Below are positions 11,880-22,852 of a stretch of DNA of 64,000 bases, piece by piece. The first letter of the stretch is position 1; each line of letters opens with the position of its first letter. Source of the stretch: Limnanthes douglasii subsp. nivea (Eukaryota > Streptophyta > Magnoliopsida > Brassicales > Limnanthaceae); the NCBI GenBank assembly GCA_036936605.1, contig JAUPFV010000002.1, forward strand, positions 322,292,893 through 322,356,892, in the 5' to 3' direction. The notes beneath the pieces are model-generated. The model ran no database searches and was not told the DNA's origin. It saw only the letters and a program-made list of their open reading frames with translations. Both the position numbers and the translations under genes were made by a program.

Positions 11880-14350
11880 TATGGAGAATTATATGAACCA
11901 TTGGTAGATGATATGGAGATGGAGGATACCGACTGAGAAACTGTTATCTTGACTCTTCTCGCAACTTTTTTTACTGAACTTGAGCGACTACCTCAGTCGC
12001 TAACGGAGGAAAAAACTAAGATTTTATATTATTAGATGAACAGTTAGTCTTACATGATCTTATAGTCAAATCTACTGTGGAGTGTGGATAAAGAGAAATG
12101 AGATGATATAAGTCCTGGAATATTGAAAGACCGTTTCTTGAGAAAAAATCATAGAGGGAAGCATCCTTTCAATATGCCTCACAAATAGGGCATAGAATAC
12201 TCTGAACAAGGGTTATTAAACCAGTAAAAAATATGATGAGGTACTAATATTTCTCTGGGCATTCGTCGAGATGGTAGTAGGCCCAAGCAGCCCAGCCGAG
12301 AATTTCCCTTAATCAAAAACAAGGTTGATCCTCCTATTCGTGGATAACCCAAAACAACAATGAAGGACAAATAGGTTTGTCGTTGAATGGTGTACCCTAA
12401 TACAAAATCAGTAGTAATATTATCTACAAGTGTTAACAGGATACAACCAACCAAATTTATAAGGGCACAAGCGGGCGGAACAAAATCAGCACTTCCTAGA
12501 ATACCAATGAGACGTGCTGAAATAAAATGCTCATCCTTGGGTGAAAAATTCCAGGAACCTAGGTTCTAGAACGTATATCACCTCATGTATATCTTCAATG
12601 TGGATGAAGATTATTGGCATGATGAAGAGTCAACACTAGACCCGTATATTTGGTATAACATTATATCATTACTCTTTTATAACCACAAGATGGATAAGTA
12701 CTACGGGAAAAAAGAACTAGAGCTTCAAATTTAACAGTTGAACAATGTCATACTACATTATAGAGTTGATGATAACATTTGAAGGAAGTATATGCCCAAG
12801 TATTTTAATGTTTTCTCTAACTTTTCAAGGAAGTATCGTCCATGGTTCAAAAACTTCCCGAAAAGATGCATCAAAAGCTTTAAGATGCTTCAGACCATCC
12901 AGAAACCATCTTGTGAGTTTAAAGGTTATCAATGGAGCATATACTCTATAATCATTTGCAAGAGGATTTCTAATGAAACTCTTAAAGAGTATCCACTTTT
13001 TCGTAGAAAAAAATATTAATTACAATACAGTCATGAAGATCTACTAGCTAAGCTAGAGCGATATATTAAAGTAAATTAATTTTCTAGAACAAAGAAAGCA
13101 AGGGATACAGAAACCCCAGCGAGATGCCTTAAAGCCAATAAGAACGACACACTTGCTCAGATCAATAGAAAGAATGATACACCAAGGAACAATGGTTTTT
13201 CAAATTTGACAAAACCACAAAATAGTTAGACTCAAGATTATAAAGGGAAATTCAAAAGTGGTTACGGCACCATCAGCAAGAAGAGGACACAGTATCCTCT
13301 AAGAGGAAAATCTACGAAGTTGACCTAAACTTCGACAATAATCTATATAAATAAAAAAAGATAGTGGTAAGTAAAATTGGCAAGGGAAGTTGTATATGGT
13401 GATAGAGCATACAAACATAAGTAAATATCGTAAGTTTCATGTTGATATTGGTAATTCTCTTAGAAATTGATGTACTTTGAATGATCAAGTCCAATACTTA
13501 GTTTATGAAGGCAAACTAAGTGAGTTTGTTAAGAGAAAATAAATAAAGGAACTGGGAAAACGTTCCTGTGAAAATAAAAAATAGGCTTCGGCCTGAGCCA
13601 AAGAACAAAGAACATTGGCTACAAGTACTATCATAGTGATCAAATGAGAAGAATGATACATGGATCAAGATCCAAACAGAAAGAGAGTTGGTGTGATTGC
13701 TAGAGGAGATCCATACTTTCAAGTTTTAAAAAATCTGAGGAAAAGGTATGTAAATGAGATAAATGTGACATTTTAAAGGTAGACGTCCCCACATTTTTAC
13801 CAAAATCCATATCAGATACTAACATTATCGAAATAAACATCTCCATATATAAATGCGGTTTTAATAAAAGTAGAGTTCCCCAGAGTAAAAATCAAGAGGC
13901 GCAACAATGTTGAACCCATCTCAGAAAATATTTAAGGTTTCACTGAAGCAAATATGACTGTATTAGGGGAGGTAACTTTGAGTTTTGCTCTCGTAAAGGA
14001 GTACCAAAACAAGGTGCAATGCTTATTGATAGTGTTATAGGAATCATCATTTATGTAGAATCATTGCACTTAAAGTATTGCAAAGAATAGAAGAATTGGT
14101 TATCTTGGAAGGGATGTATAACCCCAAAGAAGGCCCCCAATTAGTGTAGAGGAAAATGTTGAAGATAGAGAGATGGAAGCAAAAAATACCCTAAAGATTA
14201 GCCAAGATATCGCAACTCACCTCGTGTACAAAACTATCATTTAAGAAAAACTACTTAAATATGTTTGCATTGATAGAGTCCGAGACAAAGTCATCACCCA
14301 CCAATTGCGTATCAAAAAAATATTTTGGCCTATTGTAAAAAAGAAGAGAT
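11880..14350 (+). pseudogene. Element B gag-protease-RT start remnant, copy 1
   Basis: Broken frames on the plus strand show Tat-type Gag ending around 13010-13110 (EDLLAKLERYIKVN). A decayed zinc knuckle follows near 13430-13530: RKFHVDIGN, where the first Cys is replaced by Arg, then QVQYLVYEGKLSEFVKRK. Protease traces lie near 13930-13985 (GFTEANMTVLGEVTLSFAL). The start of RT is near 14220-14350, with VITHQLRI and VKKKR matching the conserved lead-in to RT. Stops and frameshifts are frequent and the catalytic core of RT is absent. Confidence 0.7.
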
Positions 14351-15529
14351 TTTACTCCAAATAAAAAAAAATATAGTTAATTATTAAATAAATATATAAA
14401 ATTAATGTTGTAAAACACATATGAGAGTCTTATTAACCTATATAGATATATAATCATGTTCGGGTAAAAAATAAGAATTGAAAGTAGAGAATATGCATAG
14501 ACTTTACAGACCACAACAAATCATTTCCAAAGGATCCATATACACTTCCAAGGTTTGAACAACTTATAGATGCAAAATCTAGAAACAAAATGTTATCTTT
14601 TATAGAGGTATTTGCAAGATACAATCAAATACATATGTGTAGTGAAGACCACGAACACACAAGAATTATCACCAAAAGAAGGCTACATCGCTACAAAGTA
14701 ATGTTGCATCATTAGGAGATACTGATACCACGTGCTACCCACTGCGCCAGACCCCAGACTTTTGAGTCATTTAGGCAGTATTTTGTTTCTATTACGATGT
14801 CATATGTACATTCATGTCTCGCCCAAGTATGTTTACATCTCCTACTTCAGGTATTCTTTCATCCTTGTGGATTTTAGATTCTCGTATGTCTCGTCATATG
14901 TTAACTTACATGTTATACTTTCTTTAATTCTCATATATCACCCGTGTATTTTTATATATGTCAGTGTTACATGAATGTCAGTAGAGAGTGTTGGTTCTAT
15001 TTCTACCCCTCGCATATCAATCACTGATATTAACTACATTCTCAACCTTATTTTAAATCTGGTTTTGGAGAGTCAATTTTTCTAAGTTTGGTAATTGTAT
15101 ATTTTTTTCTTTTGCTTTATGTGAAACTCTTCCCGTCCCGAACATCGCTAGTAAACATTCATCAAACCAATATGCTAGATCATCTTAAATTAATTTTATC
15201 AAAAACGAATGCAGAACATAATATTTTCTAAACAAAGTTCACCGTTATTGTTAGATCATTTATAGTCGTACTTTTTAAATCTTCATGTTAAGTAATGCCA
15301 ACTACATATGTATCAATAGTATTAATTTTGATCCATCCTTAACTTTTACCTTTTACAAAAACAAATTTGATTTTATATTCACATATTTTTAAAACGTTAT
15401 ACTTTTTAAATAAAAAAATGATTTTATTTCTATGTATTATTTAAAATATATATTAAATATTAGTTTTCATTTTTTTATTTGCTCGAGTATATTCTAAAAA
15501 TACTTTTTAGATAATAAAATTAATTTTAA
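14351..15529. other. Unrecognised A+T-rich stretch, copy 1
   Basis: No gene or family was recognised. From about 15340 to 15720, running into the first unit, there is a loose period-like recurrence of TTTTATTTCTAT...ATNTTTTAAAATAT blocks, which may be a decayed minisatellite. A short frame at 14732-14974 (+) has no recognisable domain. Confidence 0.45.
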
Positions 15530-16382
15530 TTCATGCATCTTTTGTCTAAAAATTTATTTTATTTCTATTAGTTTATTAAAAATATCTTTTATATAATGAA
15601 TTTGATTTTAATTCCATGTATCTTTTAAAATATTTTGTAAATATTGGAATTGATTTTGTTATATGATTATATCATATTTTTTAAATTTCTTTTAAAATAA
15701 TATGTTAAAATTTATTTTTATTTTTATAATTATTTTATAATTTCGGGGTTTTGTTAACTGACTCTCTGAATTTAATAAATACACTAAAAATATTAAATTG
15801 TTTTAATTAACCTATACTTGAACTCATTTAGTGGAGTAATTTTTGGAACCGTATACTCGAATCTATAATCAAAACTCATCAAGAAACCTAACATTCGAAT
15901 TAACTCTAAAGAATAAAACAAACACGAACTCGTGAAAACCTAATACTCGAATCTACTCTATTACTTGGATTACTTTTTGGTTGAGAGACCAAATACTCGG
16001 ATTGCCTTCATGTGAGACTAGGTTTTCGAGGGTGGTTGTGAGATTTGGATAGGTAATGTCTCTTTTGTTGGTTGTGAAAAATTTAGGTTGAGTGTTTTGA
16101 TGGTTATAATGTGGGCTTATGGTGGAGTCTTTTTTTGTGGAAATGGTATATTTTGTGGTGGTGACATTTAAAATTTTGGGGTATATATTGATTTTGTTGG
16201 ATAATATTTAGAGACTTATGTTCATTTGAACGATTAGTATCATAGGTTAATATTTGTGAGTTATAATTGGTAGTAAATTAGTAACAATTTATTTTCTAAT
16301 TAACTAAAATAATAATAATAATAATAATAATAAATTTAAGTGGTATATTTTTTGCACGTAAGTGTTATATCAATCAATTATG

Positions 16383-16406
16383 TTGTAAAATAAATTTATT
16401 TTACAA
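16383..16406. repeat. 24-bp perfect palindrome (U1)
   Basis: TTGTAAAATAAA is followed immediately by its own reverse complement. It is conserved in every unit. Flanking GTTATATC direct repeats sit on both sides in the later units. Confidence 0.7.
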
Positions 16407-16856
16407 CTAAATATTATATCGTTGTAACTTCGTAGTAATTTTATTCACATTTGACTTAATAGGTAAAATCAGTCTTGTTTGAAATTTGTTATAAATTGAT
16501 CGTTAATGACAATCGACTTTTGCAACAAAGTTATTAGTTGGTTGTAAAAATCTATTTTTCCAATAGTTTAAGAACATAAAAAGCAACCAGATTCTTAGTT
16601 ACCACATGAGAAATTATAATCTACTAAATTTACGACCACGGTTTTATGTGAAACAACATTATAAGCCGTTAAGGATTATAATTGAAATTATTAATGTCAT
16701 CCTAACTCAATTGAATTTCTATGTATTAAATATGGTATAATTCACTAATCCAACTTAGTGATTCAACTTAACGTTTGACATTTGTATCACAAGAAAAATA
16801 TGAATCTTGTCGACGACTTCCATTACATAGGGGTACAATACATTTAATTTGTGCGT

Positions 16857-17173
16857 TTAAAGCTTCCACTGAAAATGAACGGAATCAATCATATCTTTTA
16901 TCTCTAAAAATGCATTTGAATAGTTTTTCGGATGTAGATTTTCTAAAAACGTAATCACTGTAGTTATACTGTCTTTCATGAACTCATCCATATACATCAA
17001 AGAAAATAGATGTTCAGTAGGAGACTAAGCATATTCTTCAAACTTATTAACAAATTTATCTTGTATACCTTTAGAAACATTCTTAAGAAATTGTTTGAAG
17101 TTAAGAATTGGGTAATAAAGACAATACGAATGACATACATCGAGAAAGTTAGGCCGAATAGATGTGATAATAC
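16857..17173 (-). pseudogene. Exon-like frame of unknown protein (U1)
   Basis: Reading leftwards on the minus strand from a splice-acceptor-like TTTTATAG, a frame of about 105 codons has protein-like composition. Segments include SIRPNFLDVCHSYCLYYPIL, FVNKFEEYA, SPTEHLFSLMYMDEFM and VITFLENLHPKNYSNAFLEI. It ends QWKL then TAA. Here one in-frame TAG near 17022 breaks it; other units lack this stop but have a different one. The family was not recognised. It could be a decayed host-gene exon carried inside the repeat. Confidence 0.5.
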
Positions 17174-17812
17174 CTATAAAACAATTGAAAAATGAAAACT
17201 AACTTTATATCTAACAAGTGTGGCTTTAGAAATATCAAAACTCATAGCCAATTACTTGAATATTTTGAATCAGCAGTTGAAAAGTAATTGGAAACAACGG
17301 TATAAATTAAATAAAAAGCATAAACGAGTATCAACATTCATGGATTGATTATATCCAAATGTAAATAAAGTTATTTTTATCATGTACACAACAATTACCA
17401 TAACTATATTTTTTATCAATCTGACTATCATTGTTGTAATTAAACATTTTATTCCATTTCGAGGAGAACCATGTGAAAATCCAAACACACACACATCATG
17501 GATTGGACGACATATTTAAATTTGATGGATTATCGAACATAAAATCAATCAACTATTTTGTATATTATCTCTTCGAAATAAATCTAATCGTTACTTGATT
17601 TTACATCAACCCAAAGTAAAAAAATCGATGAATTAGTCAAAAAATTTACATGAATGTTTTCCATCAATAGCTAGATTATAAAAATACATCCTCAATTATG
17701 TCTAATACAAAAATTAATTACTTTATAGGATATGATAAAAATTCTATAAGTTGTTATGAAGTTGTCTTTCTTATCAACTACCGATTTGGATGCAAATTAA
17801 ACTTTTTATAAT

Positions 17813-18067
17813 GGTTTAATACCTAACTACCGATTTATAGTATATGAAGCTATCAAAGGTTTGATAAAAAATAAGAAACTTGAAGATGCCGATAAACTTA
17901 TTGAAATCATATCAAACAACAATTACTCATTAGTTGTAGAACCAAATAACATTTTTCATAATGATTTCTTAAAACACCAAAATAAAAAGGGGAAAAACCG
18001 TTAGGAAGATGCAATAGATAAATTCATAGAGAATACTGAAAGGTGGCTTGAGAAATCTAAGATTTAG
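17813..18067 (+). pseudogene. PPR-like C-terminal fragment (U1)
   Basis: The frame gives GLIPNYRFIVYEAIKGLIKN, KKLEDADKLIEI and VEPNNIFHNDFLKHQNK, then a TAG at 18002, then DKFIENTERWLEKSKI and another TAG. The pattern of GLIP, Y..AIKGLIKN and KLEDADKLIEI resembles the helix pairs of pentatricopeptide repeat proteins, which bind organelle RNA. Only one to two motifs remain and no start is present, so it is a fragment. A chance resemblance cannot be excluded. Confidence 0.4.
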
Positions 18068-21000
18068 GTAAAGAATTTTCAGTATTTTACTCAAATTCAT
18101 AGTACATTAATCTAATATCTTGAATTCCAAGTTGACTAGAGCAATAATATGTTGTTGCCCAGATCTCATGAAAATTATTTTAATAAATTTAAGCAACTTT
18201 AGCGACTAGGGGATCATATCACTTTTACAAGTGTTATCGAGTCTCAATTGATAAAAAGGTGGAGGATAATATTGAAGATAAAAAAAACAACATAATACCT
18301 AAATCTAACGAAGATGTTTAATATCATGATTTTGACACACATAAAAACTTATTTTTAAATCATTTTTCTCTTCAACCATTTTACTTGAAAACATATTCAA
18401 CCATGACAATGTCCAACACATGTGAAATAGGTTGTTCCGGATTTGTAATGATATACATAGAAGCATGAATGCATTACTATATTTAAAGACAATTATCAAC
18501 TGTTTTGACAGTGTGAATATAAGTTAAGAGATGATTGGAAGACAATCCAATAATCACTTAAAAAAAGAATTGATAAATAATATTCGCCCTAGCAATACTA
18601 TTTTCAACTAGGAGCATTATTCATAACGATTAATTTGTCACATCGATATTGTTCAGTATCGCGGCGATCACATAAAAAATTATCTTTTATGTTACTTATT
18701 TGTTTGTAATTTTTTATTTCACTTTATTTACTATTGTTTTGTCATTTTATCTTATAAATACTCTTACATAATGTTGGCATATAGTATTTTGATTATTATG
18801 TAATATTATTCTTTTGATTTTTTTAAGTATTTTTAAAAAATATTATAGATAATGTTTGGTTTTAAGTATGGGGGTAGGAGAATTTTTGTTTAAGAAATAT
18901 TATAACAATTTTATGATCGCAAAATAATATAAAATTATACATTTTAGAATCTTAAAATCTAATTTAGATCCGGTGAATTGTTATTTAGTTGGAAAAATAA
19001 TAACTACATTTTAGATTTGTATTTGATTGTTTGGAAATCATATATTTTTTATGATTATAATTTTAAAAAAATAAATATGATTAGAGCATTAACAACGGAA
19101 GCCTTAAATCATACGTTAAACACTAATAAATCTACTCCAATGAATAGGTCAAGATGGAAGTTAGTTGACGTGAAAGTAATTTTTTCTAACTCATCTGTTG
19201 AATTCCCGAGTAAGCATATAATTTAATTTGTATTTTTGTATTATAGTGGTTGTTTTTCCTTCTTTGCCTCCTTCACTTTTTCTATTTATTATTTTATTTT
19301 ATAATTAATATGTTTTAACATATATCATTAGAGTGGAATCAGATTAGTTAGCTAAAATATAGGTAAACCTTATTTATTTTCTTACATGTCACTAATTAAC
19401 GTTTAATTTTAACACGTACGACTGTACATGCTTTTATATTATGAATATAAATTTACATCATAATTAATATTTTGAAATAATAGATTTTCTTAGATAGTAG
19501 TTATCATATAATAAAAATAAACAATGAATGTTTTCATAATGCCTTTGTGTGAAAATATAATAAACCCATACGTATTTAGTTTTGTAGCTTATTTAATTTC
19601 AGTTATTAAATATTTATGGCTATTTTAACACCTAATGCTCTTAACTTAATGGAATGGAAGACATTCATTCAATATTTGCTAAATGAGTTAGTTAGAAAGC
19701 TTAAGAAAACTAAACATTGTATATATCAGCCAAATTTATTTTAAAAATCATTATGTTTGTTCCGAGTTTATATACTATTTGTGGTCCTTCATCGTCTAAT
19801 TATCCATGCGATGTGGCTCTGGAGTCATTGAATATCACACAGATATATAACAATGATTGTGCCAAATTAAGATCACTTTGTTTATTAAAAAAACCAAAGT
19901 ATTCAAATAAAATAATCTCATGTTTGTTTATATAATTAAAATATTTTATTTGGACTTTACCAAAAATATTCCTGACGACTTTGCTTTTGGTTGTACTCTA
20001 AAAATGTCTCGTACTAGTTGAGATATTTAATTCACTTATATATTGTATATTATTTTCAATCTAAGAGATGTGAGACAACTGATCAAGTGAAGGGTCGAGT
20101 TTATTTTTTAAAACTCTTCATTAAACTTTGGTTGATATAATGGGCATGATATTTACCATAGTGAGATGTAATGGGAGTGATATTTTCCATAATTCGATCG
20201 CGGATATGGCCACTTGTTAAACACATCGCTTAGGACTCCGTTGTGATACCATGATAGAACAGTGATAATAATTGATCTGTATCTTTGATTCATGCATCTT
20301 TTGTATAAAAATTTATTTTATTTCTATTAGTTTTTAAAAAATATCTTTTATATAATGAATTTGATTTTAGTTCCATGTATCTTTTAAAATATTTTTTAAA
20401 TATTGGAATTGATTTGTTATATGATTATATTATATTTTTAAAATATCTTTTAAAATAATATGTTAAAATTTATATTTATTTTTATAATTATTTTATAATT
20501 TCGGGGTTTTGTTAAGTGACTCTTGGAATTTAATAAATGCACTAAAAATATTAAATTGTTTTAATTAACCTGTACTTTAACTCATTTAGTGAGTAATTTT
20601 TGGAACCGTATACTCGAATGTATAATCAAAACTCATCAAGAAACCTAACATTCGAATTAACTCTAAAGAATAAAACAAACACGAACTCGTGAATACCTAA
20701 TACTCGAATCTACTCTACTACTTGGATTACTTTTTGGTTGAGAGACCAAATACTCGGATTGCCTTCATATGAGACTAGGTATTCGAGGGTGGTTGTAAGA
20801 TTTGGATAGGTAATGTCTCTTTTTTTGGTTGTCAAAGATTTAGGTTGAGTGTTTTGATGGTTATAATGTGGACTTATGGTGGAGTCTTTTTTGTGGAAAT
20901 GCTATATTTTGTGGTGGTGACATTTGCGATTTTGGGGTATATATTGATTTTGTTGGATAATATTTAGAGATTTATGTTCATTTGACCGATTAGTTTGATA

Positions 21001-21160
21001 GGTTAATATTTGTGAGATATAATTGGTAGTAAATTAGTAACAATTTATTTTCTAATTAACTAAAATAATAATAATGATAAATCAATATTTACAACTTCCA
21101 GTTAGTTGTTATTAAGTGGTAGTTTTTTTTGCACCTAAGTGTTATATCATTGATATTATG

Positions 21161-21184
21161 TTGTAAAATAAATTTATTTTACAA
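21161..21184. repeat. 24-bp perfect palindrome (U2)
   Basis: Same palindrome as in U1, unchanged. Confidence 0.7.
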
Positions 21185-21639
21185 CTAAATGTTATATCGT
21201 TGCAACTTCGTAGTAATTTTATTCTTACATTTGACTTAATAGGTAAAATCAGTCTTGTTTGAAATTTGTTATAAATTGATCGCTAATGACAATCGACTTT
21301 TGCAACAAAGTTATTGGTTGGTTGTAAAAATCTATTTTTCCAATAGTTTGAGAACATAAAAAGCAACCAGATTCTTAGTTACCACATGAGAAAGTATAAT
21401 CTACTAAATTTACGACCACGGTTTTATGTGAAACAACATTATAAACCGTTAGGGATTATAGTTGAAATTATTAATATCGTCCTAACTCAATTGTATTTCT
21501 ATGTATTATATACAGGGTATAATTCACTAATCCAACTTACTGATTCAACTTAACGTTTGACATTTGTATCATAAGAAAAATATGAATTTTGTCGACGACT
21601 TCCATTACATAGGGGGTACTATATATTTAATTTGTGCGT

Positions 21640-21956
21640 TTAAAGCTTCCACTGAAAACGAACAAAAACAATCATATCTTTTATCTCTAAAAATGCATTT
21701 GAATAGTTTTTCGGATGTAGATTTTCTAAAAACGTAATCACTGTAGTTATACCATCTTTCATGAACTCATCCATATACATCAAAGAAAATAGATGTTCAG
21801 TAGGAGACTGAGCATATTCTTCAAACTTAGTAACAAATTTATCTTGTATAGCTTTAGAAACTTTCTTAAGAAATTATTTGAAGTTAAGAATTGGGTAATA
21901 AAGACAATACGAATGACATACATCGAGAAAGCTAGGCTGAATAGATGTGATAATAC
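21640..21956 (-). pseudogene. Exon-like frame of unknown protein (U2)
   Basis: Same 317-bp frame as in U1. The U1 stop in the EEYA.SPTEH segment reads CAG here, but a new TAA sits in the ILNFK.FL segment (near 21874). The acceptor reads TTATAAG rather than TTATAG. Confidence 0.5.
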
Positions 21957-22597
21957 TTATAAAACGATTGAAAAATGAAAACTACTTTTATATCTAAAAA
22001 GTGTGGCTTTAGAAATATCAAAACTCATAGCCAATTACTTGAATATTTTGAATCAGCAGCTGAAAAGTAATTGGAAACAACGGTATAAATTAAATAAAAA
22101 ACATAAACGAGTATCAACATTCATGGATTGATTATATCCAAATGTAAATAAAGTTATTTTTATCATTTACACAACAATTACCATAACTATTTGTTTTATC
22201 AATCCGACTATCATTACTGTAACTAAACATTTTATTCCATTTCGAGGAGAACCATGTGAAAATTCAAACACACACACACATCATGGATTGGATGACATAT
22301 TTAAATTTGATGGAGTATCGAACATAAAATCAAACAACTATTTTGTATATTATCTCTTTGAAATAAATCTAATGGTTACTTGATTTTACCGCAACCCAAA
22401 GTAAACAGATCGATGAATTAGTCAAAAAATTTACATGAATGTTTTCCACCAATAGCTAGATTATAAAAATACATCCTCAATTATGTCTAATACAAAAATT
22501 AATCGCTTTATAGGATATGATAAATATTCTATAAGTTGTTATGAAGTTGTCTTTCTTATCAACTACCGATTTGGATGCAAATTAAACTTTTTATAAC

Positions 22598-22852
22598 GGT
22601 TTAATACCTAACTACCGATTTATAGTACATGAAGCTATCAAAGGTTTGATAAAAAATAAGATACTTGAAGATTCCTATAAACTTATTGAAATCATGTCAA
22701 ACAACAATTACTCATTAATTGCAGAACCAAATAACATTTTTCAGAATGATTTTTTAAAACACCAAAACAAAAAGACGAAAAAAAGTTAGGAAGATGCACT
22801 AGATAAATTCATAGAGAATACTGAAAGGTGGCTTGAGTAATCTAAGATTTAG
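22598..22852 (+). pseudogene. PPR-like C-terminal fragment (U2)
   Basis: Same frame as in U1, with KILEDSYKLIEIMSNNNYSL and AEPNNIFQNDFLKHQNK. It is broken by a TAG after the KKTKKS segment, and further along by a TAA in the ERWLE segment. Confidence 0.4.

Larger units (their letters stand above)
11509..14350 (+). mobile_element. Decayed, truncated Tat-lineage element B, copy 1
   Basis: Reads on the plus strand: a putative LTR (11509-11797), a primer-binding site, remnants of gag and protease, and the first residues of RT, then it breaks off near 14350. The LTR start TGATAAGG matches elements A and C. Its primer-binding site differs from theirs, so it is a separate branch. There is no second LTR and no RT core. 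Confidence 0.75.
15530..20288. repeat. 4.76-kb tandem unit U1, copy 1
   Basis: A head-to-tail repeat whose start is set at TTCATGCATCTTTTGT, which recurs at 20289 and 25046; the phase is arbitrary. Length is 4759 bp. Contents in order: an ACTCGAAT-rich block (about 15840-16030), an (AAT)8 run (about 16306-16331), a 24-bp palindrome (16383-16406), a minus-strand exon-like frame (16857-17173), a PPR-like fragment (17813-18067), two small conserved plus frames (18978-19226 and 19616-19744), and an end with a tRNA-Met-primer-like TGGTATCA on the minus strand (20241-20251). The family was not recognised. Confidence 0.85.

Noticed and set aside
11653..12454. Minus-strand frames in element B
   Set aside because: They overlap the B LTR and gag remnant on the opposite strand and show no family resemblance.
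14725..14800. Possible tRNA near GTGCTACCCACTGCGCCAGACC
   Set aside because: No cloverleaf with matching acceptor and T arms could be drawn.
18978..19226. Small conserved frame as a real gene
   Set aside because: It is present in all units, but it is short, has an in-frame 30-bp deletion in U2, is broken in U3 and shows no domain. Conservation is explained by the recent repeat.
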